From assembly GCF_002934685.1 (NCBI RefSeq), contig NZ_NKHL01000114.1, positions 131,697 through 195,696 of the forward strand: 64,000 nt of DNA. The letters run 5' to 3'. The stretch is from Pseudomonas bohemica. GTDB taxonomy: Bacteria > Pseudomonadota > Gammaproteobacteria > Pseudomonadales > Pseudomonadaceae. Shown piece by piece: positions 26,575 through 36,427 of this stretch (position 1 is the stretch's first letter; every line of letters starts with the position of its first letter). Below the pieces are notes generated by a model that had not been told where the DNA came from, searched no databases, and saw only the letters and a program-made list of their open reading frames with translations. A program made the position numbers and the translations under genes.

Positions 26575-27366
26575 TTAGTGTATCTCGAATGTATCCGCGT
26601 CGAGATATGCCGGGAATTTCTGCCGGTATGCCGCCAGACTGTCAGCCGACAGACTGACGTGAAACACGCCATCGGCCTCGCCAATGTTCAGCAAACTCTC
26701 GCCCTGAAAATCCAGCACCTGGCTGTCGCCGGTGTAGGCGAAACCTTTGCCATCGGTGCCGATGCGGTTCACGGCTGCTACATAACACAGGTTTTCGATG
26801 GCACGCGCGGGCAGCAACCGGTTCCAGTGTAGACGTCGGGCCCCGGGCCAGTTGGCGGTATATAGCAGCAAATCAGTGTCTTGCGCGCCGCGGCTCCAGA
26901 CCGGAAAACGCAGGTCGTAGCAAATCAGCGGCCGAATTCGCCAACCTTTGAGTTCGAACTGCACCTGACGCTCGCCAGGGCTGTAATGTTCATGTTCGCC
27001 GGCCATGCGGAACAGATGGCGCTTGTCATAGTGCAAAAGCTCGCCATCAGGGCGCGCCCACAGCAGGCGATTGCGATGACCGCCATCGGCGTCGCGAACG
27101 ATCACGCTGCCCGTCACCACAGCGTCGAGGCGCCTGGCCTGATTCAGCAACCATTGCGAGGTGATACCGTTCTCGGGTTCGGCGAGCGTCTCGGAGTCCA
27201 TAGAAAAGCCGGTGGTGAACATCTCCGGCAGGATCACCAGATCAGCGCCTTCGGCTTGAGAAAGCAGCTCTTCGAAGTGCGCATGGTTGGCCAGGCAGTC
27301 GTGCCAGACCAGCGTGGTTTGCACCAGGGCGATGTTCAGGTTTTGCAGTTGGCTCAGATCGCGCAT
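26575..27366 (-). CDS. yafV: Nitrilase-superfamily omega-amidase, YafV type
   Basis: 263 residues. The catalytic triad is visible: Glu in VILPEMFTTGF, Lys in HYDKRHLFRMAGEH, Cys in PLICYDLRFPVW. YafV/Nit2-type enzymes hydrolyse omega-amides such as 2-oxosuccinamate or 2-oxoglutaramate. The gene overlaps the end of ybdL by 13 bases; that pairing fits methionine salvage, where a glutamine-using transaminase yields an omega-amide that this enzyme removes. Confidence 0.9.
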   Translation of the reverse strand: MRDLSQLQNLNIALVQTTLVWHDCLANHAHFEELLSQAEGADLVILPEMFTTGFSMDSETLAEPENGITSQWLLNQARRLDAVVTGSVIVRDADGGHRNRLLWARPDGELLHYDKRHLFRMAGEHEHYSPGERQVQFELKGWRIRPLICYDLRFPVWSRGAQDTDLLLYTANWPGARRLHWNRLLPARAIENLCYVAAVNRIGTDGKGFAYTGDSQVLDFQGESLLNIGEADGVFHVSLSADSLAAYRQKFPAYLDADTFEIH

Positions 27367-28502
27367 AGTTTTTCCGCTGCCAGACGCAACGTCTCCTCAC
27401 GCTTGGGAAAGCACAGGCGAATCAGACGCTGGCCCTCAGGTGGGTTTTGGTAGAAGACCGATGGCGGAATGCTCGCCACCCCGTGTTCACGGGTCATCCA
27501 CAGCGACATCTCGACGTCATTCAAGTCTGGACGAATCTGCGAGTAATCGACCAGCTGGAAGTATGTCCCGGCAGCGCGCTTGAAGTTGAAGCGCGAGGAC
27601 TCCAGGCGATCGCAAAAGAAGTCGCGCTTGGCTTGATAGAACGCAGGTAGCTCTTCGACATGCTCAGGGCACGCGGCCATGAAATCGGCCAGGGCCCATT
27701 GCAGCGGAGTGACGCCGCAGAAACCGACGAACTGGTGAATCTTGCGCATCTCGGCGGTCAAAGCGGGCGGCGCTACCAGGTAACCGGTTTTCCAGCCGGT
27801 CACGTGATAGGTCTTGCCGAACGAACTGACCACGAAGGCACGTTCGTACAGTTCTTCGTGAGCCAGAACGCTGGCATGCTTCACGCCGTCGAACACCAGA
27901 TGCTCGTACACCTCGTCACTGACCAGATAGATATCGCGATCGCGGATCAATGCCGCCAGTTGGTCCAGTTCGTCGCGAGTGATCAGCGCACCGCTCGGAT
28001 TGTGCGGGCTATTGATAATGATCATACGAGTCTTCGGACTCAGCGCAGCGCTGAGTTGCTCCCAGTCGATGGAGAACTCGCCATCCTTGAGCTGCACATG
28101 CACACAGCGCCCGCCCGCCAGCTCTACTGACGGCTCGTAACTATCGTAGCTGGGGTCGAAAACGATGACTTCGTCGCCTGCGCGCACCACGGTCTGGATC
28201 GCGCAGAAGATCGCATGGGTTGCGCCGGGGGTGATGGTGATTTCGCTGTCGACATTGACCTGACGACCATAGGAACGGGCGATCTTGGTAGCGACTTGCT
28301 GGCGCAGTACAGGCAGCCCGGCCATCGGCGCATATTGGTTAAAGCCATCCATGGTGCGACGGCAGAGGGCTTCGCGCAGCGCGTCAGGCCCATCGAAATC
28401 GGGAAAACCCTGAGAAAGATTGATCGCCCCGGTATCGGCTGCAAGCTGGGACATCACGGTAAAGATGGTGGTGCCAACGTTCGGCAATTTGCTGCTGATC
28501 AT
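27354..28502 (-). CDS. ybdL: PLP-dependent methionine aminotransferase
   Basis: 382 residues from MISSKLPNVGTTIFTVMSQL. Class I aminotransferase fold with INSPHNPSGALI and the PLP-lysine region SSFGKTYHVTGWKTGYLV. YbdL-type enzymes transaminate methionine and related amino acids in the last step of methionine salvage. Cotranscribed with yafV. Confidence 0.92.
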   Translation of the reverse strand: MISSKLPNVGTTIFTVMSQLAADTGAINLSQGFPDFDGPDALREALCRRTMDGFNQYAPMAGLPVLRQQVATKIARSYGRQVNVDSEITITPGATHAIFCAIQTVVRAGDEVIVFDPSYDSYEPSVELAGGRCVHVQLKDGEFSIDWEQLSAALSPKTRMIIINSPHNPSGALITRDELDQLAALIRDRDIYLVSDEVYEHLVFDGVKHASVLAHEELYERAFVVSSFGKTYHVTGWKTGYLVAPPALTAEMRKIHQFVGFCGVTPLQWALADFMAACPEHVEELPAFYQAKRDFFCDRLESSRFNFKRAAGTYFQLVDYSQIRPDLNDVEMSLWMTREHGVASIPPSVFYQNPPEGQRLIRLCFPKREETLRLAAEKLCAI

Positions 28503-28569
28503 AGGGTTTTCCTGCTCCACACCCGGTTCCAGAACGGCACGGGGACCCGCAGAATAGCCCATCCTGAAA

Positions 28570-28601
28570 GCATAAAAAAAGGCGCCATTGGCACCTTTTC
28601 G
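28570..28601 (-). terminator. Rho-independent terminator of der
   Basis: On the minus strand GGTGCC-AAT-GGCGCC is followed by a run of seven T, 20 bases past the der stop. Confidence 0.8.
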
Positions 28602-28620
28602 AAGAAAGTCCGCTATCGAG

Positions 28621-30090
28621 TCAGCGTTTATCCTTGCGCTTTTTCTCGGCTTTCTTGTGGTGCGACATCAAGCGACGCTTCTTGTTGACCTGACGGTCGG
28701 TGAGCGTGTTCTTGTTGCCTTCGTACGGGTTGTCGCCACCCTTGAACTCAATGCGAATGGGCGTACCGACCAGCTTGAGTACGCGACGGTAGGTGTTCTC
28801 CAGGTAGCGCACGTACGACTTCGGTACTTTCTCGACCTGATTACCGTGGATCACGATCAGCGGCGGGTTCGCACCACCCAGGTGAGCATAACGCAGCTTG
28901 ATCCGACGGCTGTTGACCATCGGCGGCTGGTGCTCGGTAACGGCGTCCTCGAGAATCTGCGTCAGACGGCTGGTCGGCCAGCGTGTCACGGCTGACTTGA
29001 ACGAGTTCTGCACCGATTGATACAGGTTGCCAACGCCAGTGCCATGCAGTGCCGAGATGAAATGGATATCGGCGAAGTCGACGAAGAACAACCGGCGTTC
29101 CAGTTCGGTCTTCACGTAGTCGCGCTCGCTCGGCACCATGCCATCCCACTTGTTCAGTGCGATGACCAGCGCGCGGCCGGCCTCCAGGGCGAAGCCCAGC
29201 AGGTTCAGATCGTGGTCGACCACGCCTTCGCGGGCGTCCATCACGAAGATCACCACGTTCGCGTCTTTAATCGCCTGCAGGGTTTTGACCACAGAGAATT
29301 TTTCGACTTCTTCGTGGATCTTGCCGCGCTTTCGCACACCGGCGGTGTCGATCAGCGTGTACTTCTCGTCGTTGCGCTCGAACGGGATGTAGATGCTGTC
29401 GCGGGTAGTGCCGGGCTGATCGTAAACGATGACGCGGTCTTCACCGAGCATGCGGTTGACCAGTGTCGACTTGCCGACGTTCGGACGACCGATGATCGCG
29501 ATCTTGATGCCGTCTTTTTCGCTCGGACCAGGAATGCGCTTGGCTTCTTCGCCTTCAGCGACGTCCTCCTCTTCGCCCTCTTCCACTTCATCAGCGTCTT
29601 TGGGGAATTCGCGCAGGGCGATTTCCAGCATCTGCGTGATGCCGCGACCGTGGGCACCGGCTACCGGAATGGCATCGCCCATACCCAGTGGCGCGAACTC
29701 GGCGCGCGCCATGTCAGGGTCGATGTTGTCGACCTTGTTGGCAACCACGTACGAGGTCTTGTTGCGCTTGCGCAGGTGCTCGCCAATCATCTGGTCGGCT
29801 GCGGTGAAACCGGCTTTGGCGTCTACCAGAAACAGCACGACATCGGCTTCTTCGATGGCCAGCAGCGACTGCTCGGCCATTTTTTCGTCCATGCCGTGTT
29901 CATCACCGGAAATGCCGCCGGTGTCGATCAGGATGTAGGTACGCCCTTGCCACTTGGCCTCACCGTATTGGCGATCACGGGTCAGACCGGACAAGTCGCC
30001 GACGATGGCGTCGCGAGTCCTGGTCAGGCGATTGAACAAGGTGGACTTGCCGACGTTCGGTCGACCCACCAGGGCGATTACGGGAACCAT
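28621..30090 (-). CDS. der: Ribosome-assembly GTPase Der (EngA)
   Basis: Essential GTPase of 50S subunit maturation. 489 residues from MVPVIALVGRPNVGKSTLFN. Two tandem G domains, each with GRPNVGKST and NKxD (NKVD, NKWD), joined by an acidic Glu/Asp linker (EEGEEEDVAEGEEAK), and a C-terminal KH-like domain ending in a Lys-rich tail. The same-strand neighbours bamB and yfgM lie upstream. Confidence 0.97.
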   Translation of the reverse strand: MVPVIALVGRPNVGKSTLFNRLTRTRDAIVGDLSGLTRDRQYGEAKWQGRTYILIDTGGISGDEHGMDEKMAEQSLLAIEEADVVLFLVDAKAGFTAADQMIGEHLRKRNKTSYVVANKVDNIDPDMARAEFAPLGMGDAIPVAGAHGRGITQMLEIALREFPKDADEVEEGEEEDVAEGEEAKRIPGPSEKDGIKIAIIGRPNVGKSTLVNRMLGEDRVIVYDQPGTTRDSIYIPFERNDEKYTLIDTAGVRKRGKIHEEVEKFSVVKTLQAIKDANVVIFVMDAREGVVDHDLNLLGFALEAGRALVIALNKWDGMVPSERDYVKTELERRLFFVDFADIHFISALHGTGVGNLYQSVQNSFKSAVTRWPTSRLTQILEDAVTEHQPPMVNSRRIKLRYAHLGGANPPLIVIHGNQVEKVPKSYVRYLENTYRRVLKLVGTPIRIEFKGGDNPYEGNKNTLTDRQVNKKRRLMSHHKKAEKKRKDKR

Positions 30091-30116
30091 GCGGCTCTCC
30101 ACTTCGTTATTTCAGA

Positions 30117-30146
30117 AAATACAAAAGCCGCTGCAAGGCAGCGGCC
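30117..30146 (-). terminator. Terminator between bamB and der
   Basis: Minus strand: GCCGCTGC-CTTG-CAGCGGC followed by TTTTGTATTTT. It would limit read-through from bamB into der. Confidence 0.7.
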
Positions 30147-30241
30147 GGAGTTCGGAGCGGCACCCTAAGTGCCGCGAGCCCCGTCAGAGCGGGGCTGCCA
30201 GAGAATGCCATTGACAGGCTTTTCTCCAGCATAGACAGCCA

Positions 30242-31393
30242 TCACTTGATCGTCAGGGCTTCCAGCTTGCCGCTGTTACCGAAGACGTAAATAGTGTTGC
30301 CCGACACCAGCGGGCGTGCACGCAAGCCATCACTGTCGATTTTTTCACGGCCAACGAAGTGACCGTCGACCTGGCTCAGCAGGTGGAGATAGCCTTCCAT
30401 GTCGCCGACGGCTACGTAGCTGGAGAACACTTCAGGCGAACCGAGTTGACGGCGAGCCAGCGAGTCGTTGCTCCACAGCGCGGTGGACGAACGTTCATCG
30501 ACGCCTTCCACGGTGCCATTGGCCAGGGAAACGTAGACGCTGCCGAAGCCCTGGGCCACGCCCGAATAGCTCGACGCATCACGCTGCCACAGCACACGGC
30601 CGCTCTGCAGCTCCAGGCCCGCAATACGGCCCTGATAGGTTGCAACGTACAGCGTGCTGCCGGACAACAGCAGACCGCCGTCGATGTCGACTACACGATC
30701 CAGCTCCGAGCGACCCTGTGGAATCGCTACGCGCTGTTCCCAGACCGGCACGCCGTTGGTGGTGTCCAGCGCCACGACCTTACCGGTCGACAGGCCAGCG
30801 AGGGCCAGTTGCGGGGTCACGATCGGCGCACCGGTGCCACGAAGGGTCAGTACCGCAGGACTGCTTTCGTAGATCCAGCGCTGGTTGCCGGTGGCGGCAT
30901 CGTAACCGATAACCTTGTCGTCCTGGGTCTGGGCAACGACCACATCACCGTTGGTGGCTGGGGCGGACAGCACTTCGCTGGTCGCCTTGGCCTTCCATTT
31001 CTGCTCGCCGGTCGCTTCGTCCAGGACGATCACTTCGCCGCGCAGCGTGCCGACCATGACCAGACCGAAACCTACGCCGACAGCGCCGGAAACAGGCTGC
31101 TCGAGCTCTTTCTTCCAGACCACGTCGCCGTTGCCGCGATTGATCGCCATGACCAGACCGTTGGCGTCGGCGGCGTAGATATTCTCGCCGTCGATGGCTG
31201 GAACCAGCATGTTGTAGATGTCGCCCTGGCCATCACCGACCGAGCGGCTCCACAGCTTTTGCAGAACCACTTCCTCTTTGAAGTCGGTCAGCTCTGCCGG
31301 AGGCAATTCCTTTTTGCTGTTGCTGCTGCAACCCGCGGCCAGAATGGCCAGAGCCAGCAATGCTGCATGTTTCCAACGGATCACGTCACGCAT
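30242..31393 (-). CDS. bamB: Outer-membrane assembly lipoprotein BamB
   Basis: Lipoprotein of the BAM complex that inserts beta-barrel proteins. 383 residues, signal peptide with lipobox LAAGC, followed by PQQ-like beta-propeller repeats (GxxLWxxD-type, e.g. TGEQKWKAKA, ATGNQRWIYE, SGRVLWQRDA). Its start overlaps the yfgM stop by 8 bases. Confidence 0.96.
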   Translation of the reverse strand: MRDVIRWKHAALLALAILAAGCSSNSKKELPPAELTDFKEEVVLQKLWSRSVGDGQGDIYNMLVPAIDGENIYAADANGLVMAINRGNGDVVWKKELEQPVSGAVGVGFGLVMVGTLRGEVIVLDEATGEQKWKAKATSEVLSAPATNGDVVVAQTQDDKVIGYDAATGNQRWIYESSPAVLTLRGTGAPIVTPQLALAGLSTGKVVALDTTNGVPVWEQRVAIPQGRSELDRVVDIDGGLLLSGSTLYVATYQGRIAGLELQSGRVLWQRDASSYSGVAQGFGSVYVSLANGTVEGVDERSSTALWSNDSLARRQLGSPEVFSSYVAVGDMEGYLHLLSQVDGHFVGREKIDSDGLRARPLVSGNTIYVFGNSGKLEALTIK

Positions 31394-32027
31394 CCCCTTT
31401 CGCCAGATCGTCGAGCTTCATTTGCAGACCGCCTACCGCCGATTGCTCGGACAGTGCAGCCTTGGCTTTCTTGTATGCAGCGTAAGCGTCATCGGTACGA
31501 CCCAGCTGAACCAGCAGGTCACCGCGCAGCTCTTCACGAGCGGCTTCGAAAGACTTGTCGACCTGACCGTCGAGCAGCTTCAGCGCGTCTTCAGCCTTGT
31601 TCTGTGCCGCAAGCACGCGAGCCAGACGTTGACGTGCGATTTCGCCAAGCGTCGGGTTGACCGGCTTGTCGCTGACGGCTTTCAGCTCGTTTGCAGCGTC
31701 GTCCAGCTTACCGGTGTCGACCGCGACCTTGGCCACAAACAGACTGCCGTATTGCGCGTAGGCAGTGCCACCGAACTCGCTTTTCAGCTTGCCGGCGATC
31801 TCGGCCACTTGACCGGCATCCGCCTGGCCGCTTGGGGTCAGCGCCGTTTCCAGCAATTGCTGGTACAGGGCCGAAGCACCTTGTGCCTGACTGTTCTGAT
31901 AGCGGTGCCAGAACTGCCATCCCAACACCACGATCACTGCGAGCAGACCGCCGGTGACCAGGGGCTTGCCGTTACGTTGCCACCAGTCCTTTACCGCTGC
32001 CAGCTGTTCATCATCAGTACTCGACAC
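31386..32027 (-). CDS. yfgM: YfgM-family translocon-associated TPR protein
   Basis: 213 residues from GTG 32027, 7-8 bases after a TAGGAG site; the longer frame would run into a dispersed repeat. A single N-terminal membrane anchor (VTGGLLAVIVVLGWQFW) is followed by periplasmic TPR-like helices. YfgM associates with SecYEG/PpiD in E. coli. The order hisS-yfgM-bamB-der is the common gammaproteobacterial one. Confidence 0.9.
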   Translation of the reverse strand: MSSTDDEQLAAVKDWWQRNGKPLVTGGLLAVIVVLGWQFWHRYQNSQAQGASALYQQLLETALTPSGQADAGQVAEIAGKLKSEFGGTAYAQYGSLFVAKVAVDTGKLDDAANELKAVSDKPVNPTLGEIARQRLARVLAAQNKAEDALKLLDGQVDKSFEAAREELRGDLLVQLGRTDDAYAAYKKAKAALSEQSAVGGLQMKLDDLAKGDA

Positions 32028-32085
32028 CCCATTACTCCTATTCGCGTCGCTCAATCGGCTTTCGAAGTGGCTGTGCTCGGCCTTG

Positions 32086-32172
32086 CTGCGTTGAAAACAG
32101 GGTCGCAATGCTCATTTAGGTGTCTAAACTCCGCTTGCTCGCCTGTTTTCGCCTTGCCTGACCTTCGCTCGC
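32086..32172. repeat. Dispersed intergenic repeat, copy A
   Basis: About 87 bases starting CTGCGTTGAAAACAG and ending CCTTCGCTCGC, between hisS and yfgM. It matches 41927-42014 along its full length (shared blocks AATGCTCATT, AACTCCGCT, CTCGCCTGTTTTCGCCTTG). GAAAACAGG near the left pairs with CCTGTTTTC near the right, so the element can fold as a hairpin. Confidence 0.85.
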
Positions 32173-32193
32173 CGACCTCGATTAGATGCTTGT

Positions 32194-33483
32194 TCAATCC
32201 TGCACGATGCAGGTGGCCAGGTGCTCGGACAGAGCATCCCAGGCAATATTTTGTTGTTCGCCCTGACCGCGCAGAGGCTTGAAGCCCACTTCCTTGCGTG
32301 CCAGCTCTTCATCACCAAGAATCAGCGCATACAGCGCGCCGCTCTTGTCAGCCTTCTTGAACTGGCTCTTGAAACTGCCAGCTCCGGCGTTGACCTGCAG
32401 ACGCAGGTTCGGCGCCTGATCGCGCAAACGCTCGGACAACGCCAGTGCGGCCAGCTCGGCTGGTTCACCGAAGGCGCAGACGTAGACGTCGATGGTGCGC
32501 GAAATTTCTTCCGGAACCTGCTCCAGGGTTTCCAGCAGCAGTACCAGACGCTCGATGCCCATGGCAAAACCGACGCCGGTGGTTGGCTTGCCGCCCATCT
32601 GCTCGACCAGACCATCGTAACGACCACCCGCGCAGACAGTGCCCTGAGCACCCAACTGATCGGTGACCCATTCGAAAACGGTCTTGCTGTAGTAATCCAG
32701 GCCGCGCACCAGTTTCGGGTTGATCACGTAAGGAATCCCGGCCGCATCCAGACGCGCTTTCAGGCCCTGGAAGTGAATCCGCGATTCTTCGTCCAGATAG
32801 TCCGCCAGCTTCGGCGCATCGACCAGCACAGCCTGGGTTTCAGGATGTTTGGTGTCGAGCACGCGCAGTGGGTTGGTTTTCAGGCGGCGCTGGCTGTCTT
32901 CGTCCAATTGCTCCAGGCGCGCCGACAGGTACTCGACCAGCGCCTCGCGGTAGCGGGCACGGGCTTCGCTAGTGCCGAGGCTGTTCAGTTCGAGCTTGAC
33001 CGCATTGCGGATGCCCAGCAGACCCCACAGGCGCCAGGTCAGCACGATCAGCTCGGCGTCGATGTCCGGGCCGTCGAGGTTGAAGACTTCGCAGCCAATC
33101 TGGTGGAACTGGCGATAACGGCCTTTCTGCGGGCGTTCGTGGCGGAACATCGGGCCGATGTACCAGAGTTTCTGCACCTGACCACCACCGGTAATGCCGT
33201 GCTCCAGCACAGCGCGCACGCAGGCCGCCGTGCCTTCAGGGCGCAGGGTCAGCGAGTCGCCGTTGCGGTCGGCAAAGGTGTACATCTCTTTCTCGACGAT
33301 GTCAGTAACTTCGCCGATCGAGCGTTTGAACAATTCGGTGAACTCGACGATGGGCATGCGGATCTGGCGATAACCGTAGTTATCCAGCAAACGCGATACG
33401 GTGCCCTCGAAATAGCGCCACAGCGGCGTCTGGTCCGGCAGGATGTCGTTCATGCCACGGATGGCTTGCAGAGACTTACTCAC
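32194..33483 (-). CDS. hisS: Histidyl-tRNA synthetase
   Basis: Class II synthetase of 429 residues charging tRNA-His. N-terminus SLQAIRGMNDILP, motif 2 region (RPQKGRYRQFHQIGCEVF), histidine-specific motifs RGLDYYSKTVFEWVT and GGRYDGLVEQMGG, C-terminal anticodon-binding domain. 21 bases downstream of ispG on the same strand. Confidence 0.98.
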   Translation of the reverse strand: MSKSLQAIRGMNDILPDQTPLWRYFEGTVSRLLDNYGYRQIRMPIVEFTELFKRSIGEVTDIVEKEMYTFADRNGDSLTLRPEGTAACVRAVLEHGITGGGQVQKLWYIGPMFRHERPQKGRYRQFHQIGCEVFNLDGPDIDAELIVLTWRLWGLLGIRNAVKLELNSLGTSEARARYREALVEYLSARLEQLDEDSQRRLKTNPLRVLDTKHPETQAVLVDAPKLADYLDEESRIHFQGLKARLDAAGIPYVINPKLVRGLDYYSKTVFEWVTDQLGAQGTVCAGGRYDGLVEQMGGKPTTGVGFAMGIERLVLLLETLEQVPEEISRTIDVYVCAFGEPAELAALALSERLRDQAPNLRLQVNAGAGSFKSQFKKADKSGALYALILGDEELARKEVGFKPLRGQGEQQNIAWDALSEHLATCIVQD

Positions 33484-33504
33484 AAAAATTCCTTGGAAAC
33501 TGGG

Positions 33505-34614
33505 TTAGCCGCGAACGATCAGCGCTGCGTCGGCCTGGACCTTTTCGGCCGCTTTCTCACGAATCAAGCGCTCGAGCTCATCCACGAGATTGTCATTGGT
33601 CAGCTTTTGCGACGGTTTCCCATCGATGTAGATCAGGTTCGGCGTGCCGCCGGTGAGGCCGACATGGGCCTCCTTGGCTTCGCCAGGACCGTTCACCACA
33701 CAACCGATCACCGCGACGTCCAGCGGGACCAGCAGATCTTCAAGGCGCCCTTCCAACTCGTTCATGGTCTTGACCACATCGAAGTTCTGCCGCGAGCAGC
33801 TCGGGCAGGCGATGAAGTTGATGCCACGAGAACGCAGATGCAGCGACTTGAGGATGTCGTAACCGACTTTCACTTCTTCAACAGGATCGGCGGCCAGCGA
33901 GATACGAATGGTATCGCCAATTCCTTCGGCCAGCAGCATACCTAGGCCGACGGCCGATTTCACCGTGCCTGAACGCAAACCACCCGCTTCGGTGATGCCC
34001 AGGTGCAGCGGCTGGACGATTTGCCTGGCCAGCAAGCGGTAGGCTTCGACGGCCATGAACACATCCGAGGCCTTCACGCTGACCTTGAAATCCTGGAAAT
34101 CCAGGCGATCGAGGTGCTCGACGTGGCGCAGGGCCGACTCCACCAAGGCTGCCGGGGTGGGTTCGCCGTATTTCTTCTGCAGGTCCTTTTCCAGGGAGCC
34201 GGCGTTGACGCCGATACGGATCGGGATGCCGCGATCACGGGCTGCGTCCACCACCGCGCGCACACGGTCTTCACGACCAATGTTACCCGGGTTGATGCGT
34301 AGGCAATCGACGCCCAGCTCGGCCACGCGCAACGCGATCTTGTAGTCGAAATGGATATCGGCGACCAGAGGCACCTTGACCAGCTGCTTGATGCGACCGA
34401 ACGCCTCGGCGGCGTCCATGTCGGGCACGGAGACGCGAACGATGTCCACACCGGCCGCTTCCAGTCGGTTGATCTGCGCAACAGTGGCTGCGACATCGTT
34501 GGTGTCGCTATTGGTCATGCTCTGTACCGCGATCGGCGCATCACCGCCGACCGGCACGGAACCGACCCAGATTTTACGAGATTCGCGACGTTTGATCGGA
34601 GATTCGCCGTGCAT
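33505..34614 (-). CDS. ispG: 4-hydroxy-3-methylbut-2-enyl-diphosphate synthase (GcpE)
   Basis: Penultimate step of the MEP isoprenoid pathway, a [4Fe-4S] enzyme. 369 residues. The cluster ligands are visible in ACPSCSRQNFD and IGCVVNGPGEA. N-terminal TIM barrel (VQSMTNSDTND). Three bases downstream of the rodZ-like gene; Fe-S supply comes from the isc operon in the same window. Confidence 0.97.
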   Translation of the reverse strand: MHGESPIKRRESRKIWVGSVPVGGDAPIAVQSMTNSDTNDVAATVAQINRLEAAGVDIVRVSVPDMDAAEAFGRIKQLVKVPLVADIHFDYKIALRVAELGVDCLRINPGNIGREDRVRAVVDAARDRGIPIRIGVNAGSLEKDLQKKYGEPTPAALVESALRHVEHLDRLDFQDFKVSVKASDVFMAVEAYRLLARQIVQPLHLGITEAGGLRSGTVKSAVGLGMLLAEGIGDTIRISLAADPVEEVKVGYDILKSLHLRSRGINFIACPSCSRQNFDVVKTMNELEGRLEDLLVPLDVAVIGCVVNGPGEAKEAHVGLTGGTPNLIYIDGKPSQKLTNDNLVDELERLIREKAAEKVQADAALIVRG

Positions 34615-34617
34615 GAC

Positions 34618-35646
34618 TTATTGCCCCAGCTTCATGCGAGCCGTTTGGCCCGAAGTGAAAGGTGTGACGTCCACCGGCTGACCGTTGTAGCTGACCTGCG
34701 CGGCATGGGCCACGCCCAGGCGCACTGCCAGAGGCGGTTTGCCGCTGACATCGATGCTGTCACCCGCACGCTTGAGGCCGCTGGTCAGCACCTTGCCGTT
34801 GCTGTCGGTGACCTGGAACCAGCAATCGGCGGTGAATTGCATCTGCACCCGACCGAACCCTGCCGGAACCGGCGCGGCTTCAGCGGCAGCCGGGGTCTGT
34901 GCAGGCGCCGGTGCAGGGACGGCAGCCGTAGCCGGAGTGGTTGGCGTGGCATGAGCGGGCGCCGAAGGCGTTGCAGGCATGCCATGGCTCGGCGCAACGC
35001 CAGGCGTAGGCGCCGTGGTGACCGGCGCTGGGGTGGTGGGCGCAGCAGAGGTTGCCGGCGGTTGCGCGGAGGAGTCAGCGTTGTTCAATGGCAATGGCGC
35101 AGTGTTGCTCTGCCCCTCCGCGACAGCCTGATCTTCCGGCTCGTCCAGCGGATGAATCTGCGTGGTGCCGTCGGCGCTTTCGACTTCGACGTGCTCCATG
35201 CCCAGATTGGGCGGTTCCTTGCCGCGCAGGGTCGCCTGATCCTGCCACCAGACAAAGCCACCGCCGATCAATGCCACCAGCAGCAACAGGCTGACGATGC
35301 GCAGAATGTTATGCGACAGGCGCACGGGCTCTTCGATGCGACCCAGGGCATGCACGTCGCTGCCCTTGCCGTCGGTACCGGTGTACTGGTCGAACTGACT
35401 GACCAATGCGGTCTGATCCAGGCCCATGAGTTTCGCGTAGGCACGGATGTAGCCCCGGGCGAAGGTATGGCCCGGAAGCTTGTCAAAGTCCCCCGACTCC
35501 ACATAACCCAGGGAAGTCACGGTGAGGTTCAGCCTCAAAGCCACATCTGGCAGCGACCAGTTTTTACTCTCGCGAGCCTGGCGCAACGTTTCGCCAGGGT
35601 TCGTACGAGTGGCTGCTACAACTTCGGGATGCGCCGCTTTCATCAT
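34618..35646 (-). CDS. rodZ: RodZ-like helix-turn-helix membrane protein
   Basis: 342 residues. A cytoplasmic HTH domain (about 15-85, TLRQARESKNWSLPDVALRL), one membrane segment (IVSLLLLVALIGGGFVWW), a long Pro/Ala/Thr-rich periplasmic linker and a C-terminal DUF4115 domain (ADCWFQVTDSNGKVLTSGLK). RodZ links the MreB cytoskeleton to cell-shape control. Location between pilF and ispG is typical for Pseudomonas. It overlaps pilF by 4 bases. Confidence 0.88.
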   Translation of the reverse strand: MMKAAHPEVVAATRTNPGETLRQARESKNWSLPDVALRLNLTVTSLGYVESGDFDKLPGHTFARGYIRAYAKLMGLDQTALVSQFDQYTGTDGKGSDVHALGRIEEPVRLSHNILRIVSLLLLVALIGGGFVWWQDQATLRGKEPPNLGMEHVEVESADGTTQIHPLDEPEDQAVAEGQSNTAPLPLNNADSSAQPPATSAAPTTPAPVTTAPTPGVAPSHGMPATPSAPAHATPTTPATAAVPAPAPAQTPAAAEAAPVPAGFGRVQMQFTADCWFQVTDSNGKVLTSGLKRAGDSIDVSGKPPLAVRLGVAHAAQVSYNGQPVDVTPFTSGQTARMKLGQ

Positions 35647-36401
35647 TGCTCCGACAGGTATTGCTGATATTCCGGCGTACCGGGATAGAGTCTTTTTAGT
35701 TGCAGGCCATAACTGGCTGCCTTGTCGCGATCTTCATAAATCTTCGCCAGACGCGTGCCCAGCAACAGACTACGTGCATTCTGCTCGCTCAGCTGGATGA
35801 AACGGTCGTAATAGTCACGCGCCGGCACATAATGCCTGTCTTCGTAAGACAACTCAGCCATTTCCAGCAACGCACGCGGTTGCTGACGATCAAGCCTCAA
35901 GGCCTTGTTGAATTGTTCCAGTGCCGCATCACGGTTACCCAGCATCAGCGAGGTCATGCCCAGGTTCTCGAAAACCCTGGCACGTTCGGCGTAGAGGTTA
36001 TCATCGGCGGCCTGTTCAAAGCGCTCGTAAGCTTCCTTGTAGCGCTTCTGCTCGTAGAGAAAACTGCCGTAGTTGTTAAGGATGCGCGCATCCTTGGGAC
36101 GAGAGGACAGTGCCTTCTTGTAGTACTGATCGGCGAGTTGTGGCTCAGCCTCGGCCTGAAACACCAGCCCCAGCGCCGCGTTGGCATCCGCATCGGAACT
36201 GTCCAGTTCCAGCGCCTTCTTCAACGGAGCCTTGGCGCGCTCCATCTGCCCCTGCTGCAGATAGCCCAGACCCAATTGCACATACGCCTGTCGAGCATCC
36301 TTACGCCCCTTGCCGGTACTTAGCGGGTCGACGTTGCCAGTGGAAACACAACCAATCAGCAGCGTGGCAAAACTCAGTAGCAGCGCAGCGCGCAGGGACA
36401 T
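35643..36401 (-). CDS. pilF: Type IV pilus biogenesis/stability lipoprotein (PilW/PilF)
   Basis: Outer-membrane pilotin needed for PilQ secretin assembly. 252 residues from MSLRAALLLSFATLL, behind a GAGAGG site; the TTG six codons upstream is not needed. Lipobox LLIGC, then six TPR units (AYVQLGLGYLQQGQMERAK, ALGLVFQAEAEPQLADQYYK and others). Confidence 0.93.
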   Translation of the reverse strand: MSLRAALLLSFATLLIGCVSTGNVDPLSTGKGRKDARQAYVQLGLGYLQQGQMERAKAPLKKALELDSSDADANAALGLVFQAEAEPQLADQYYKKALSSRPKDARILNNYGSFLYEQKRYKEAYERFEQAADDNLYAERARVFENLGMTSLMLGNRDAALEQFNKALRLDRQQPRALLEMAELSYEDRHYVPARDYYDRFIQLSEQNARSLLLGTRLAKIYEDRDKAASYGLQLKRLYPGTPEYQQYLSEQ

Positions 36402-36427
36402 AGAGATCCTCTCAGTCAAATTCGCAG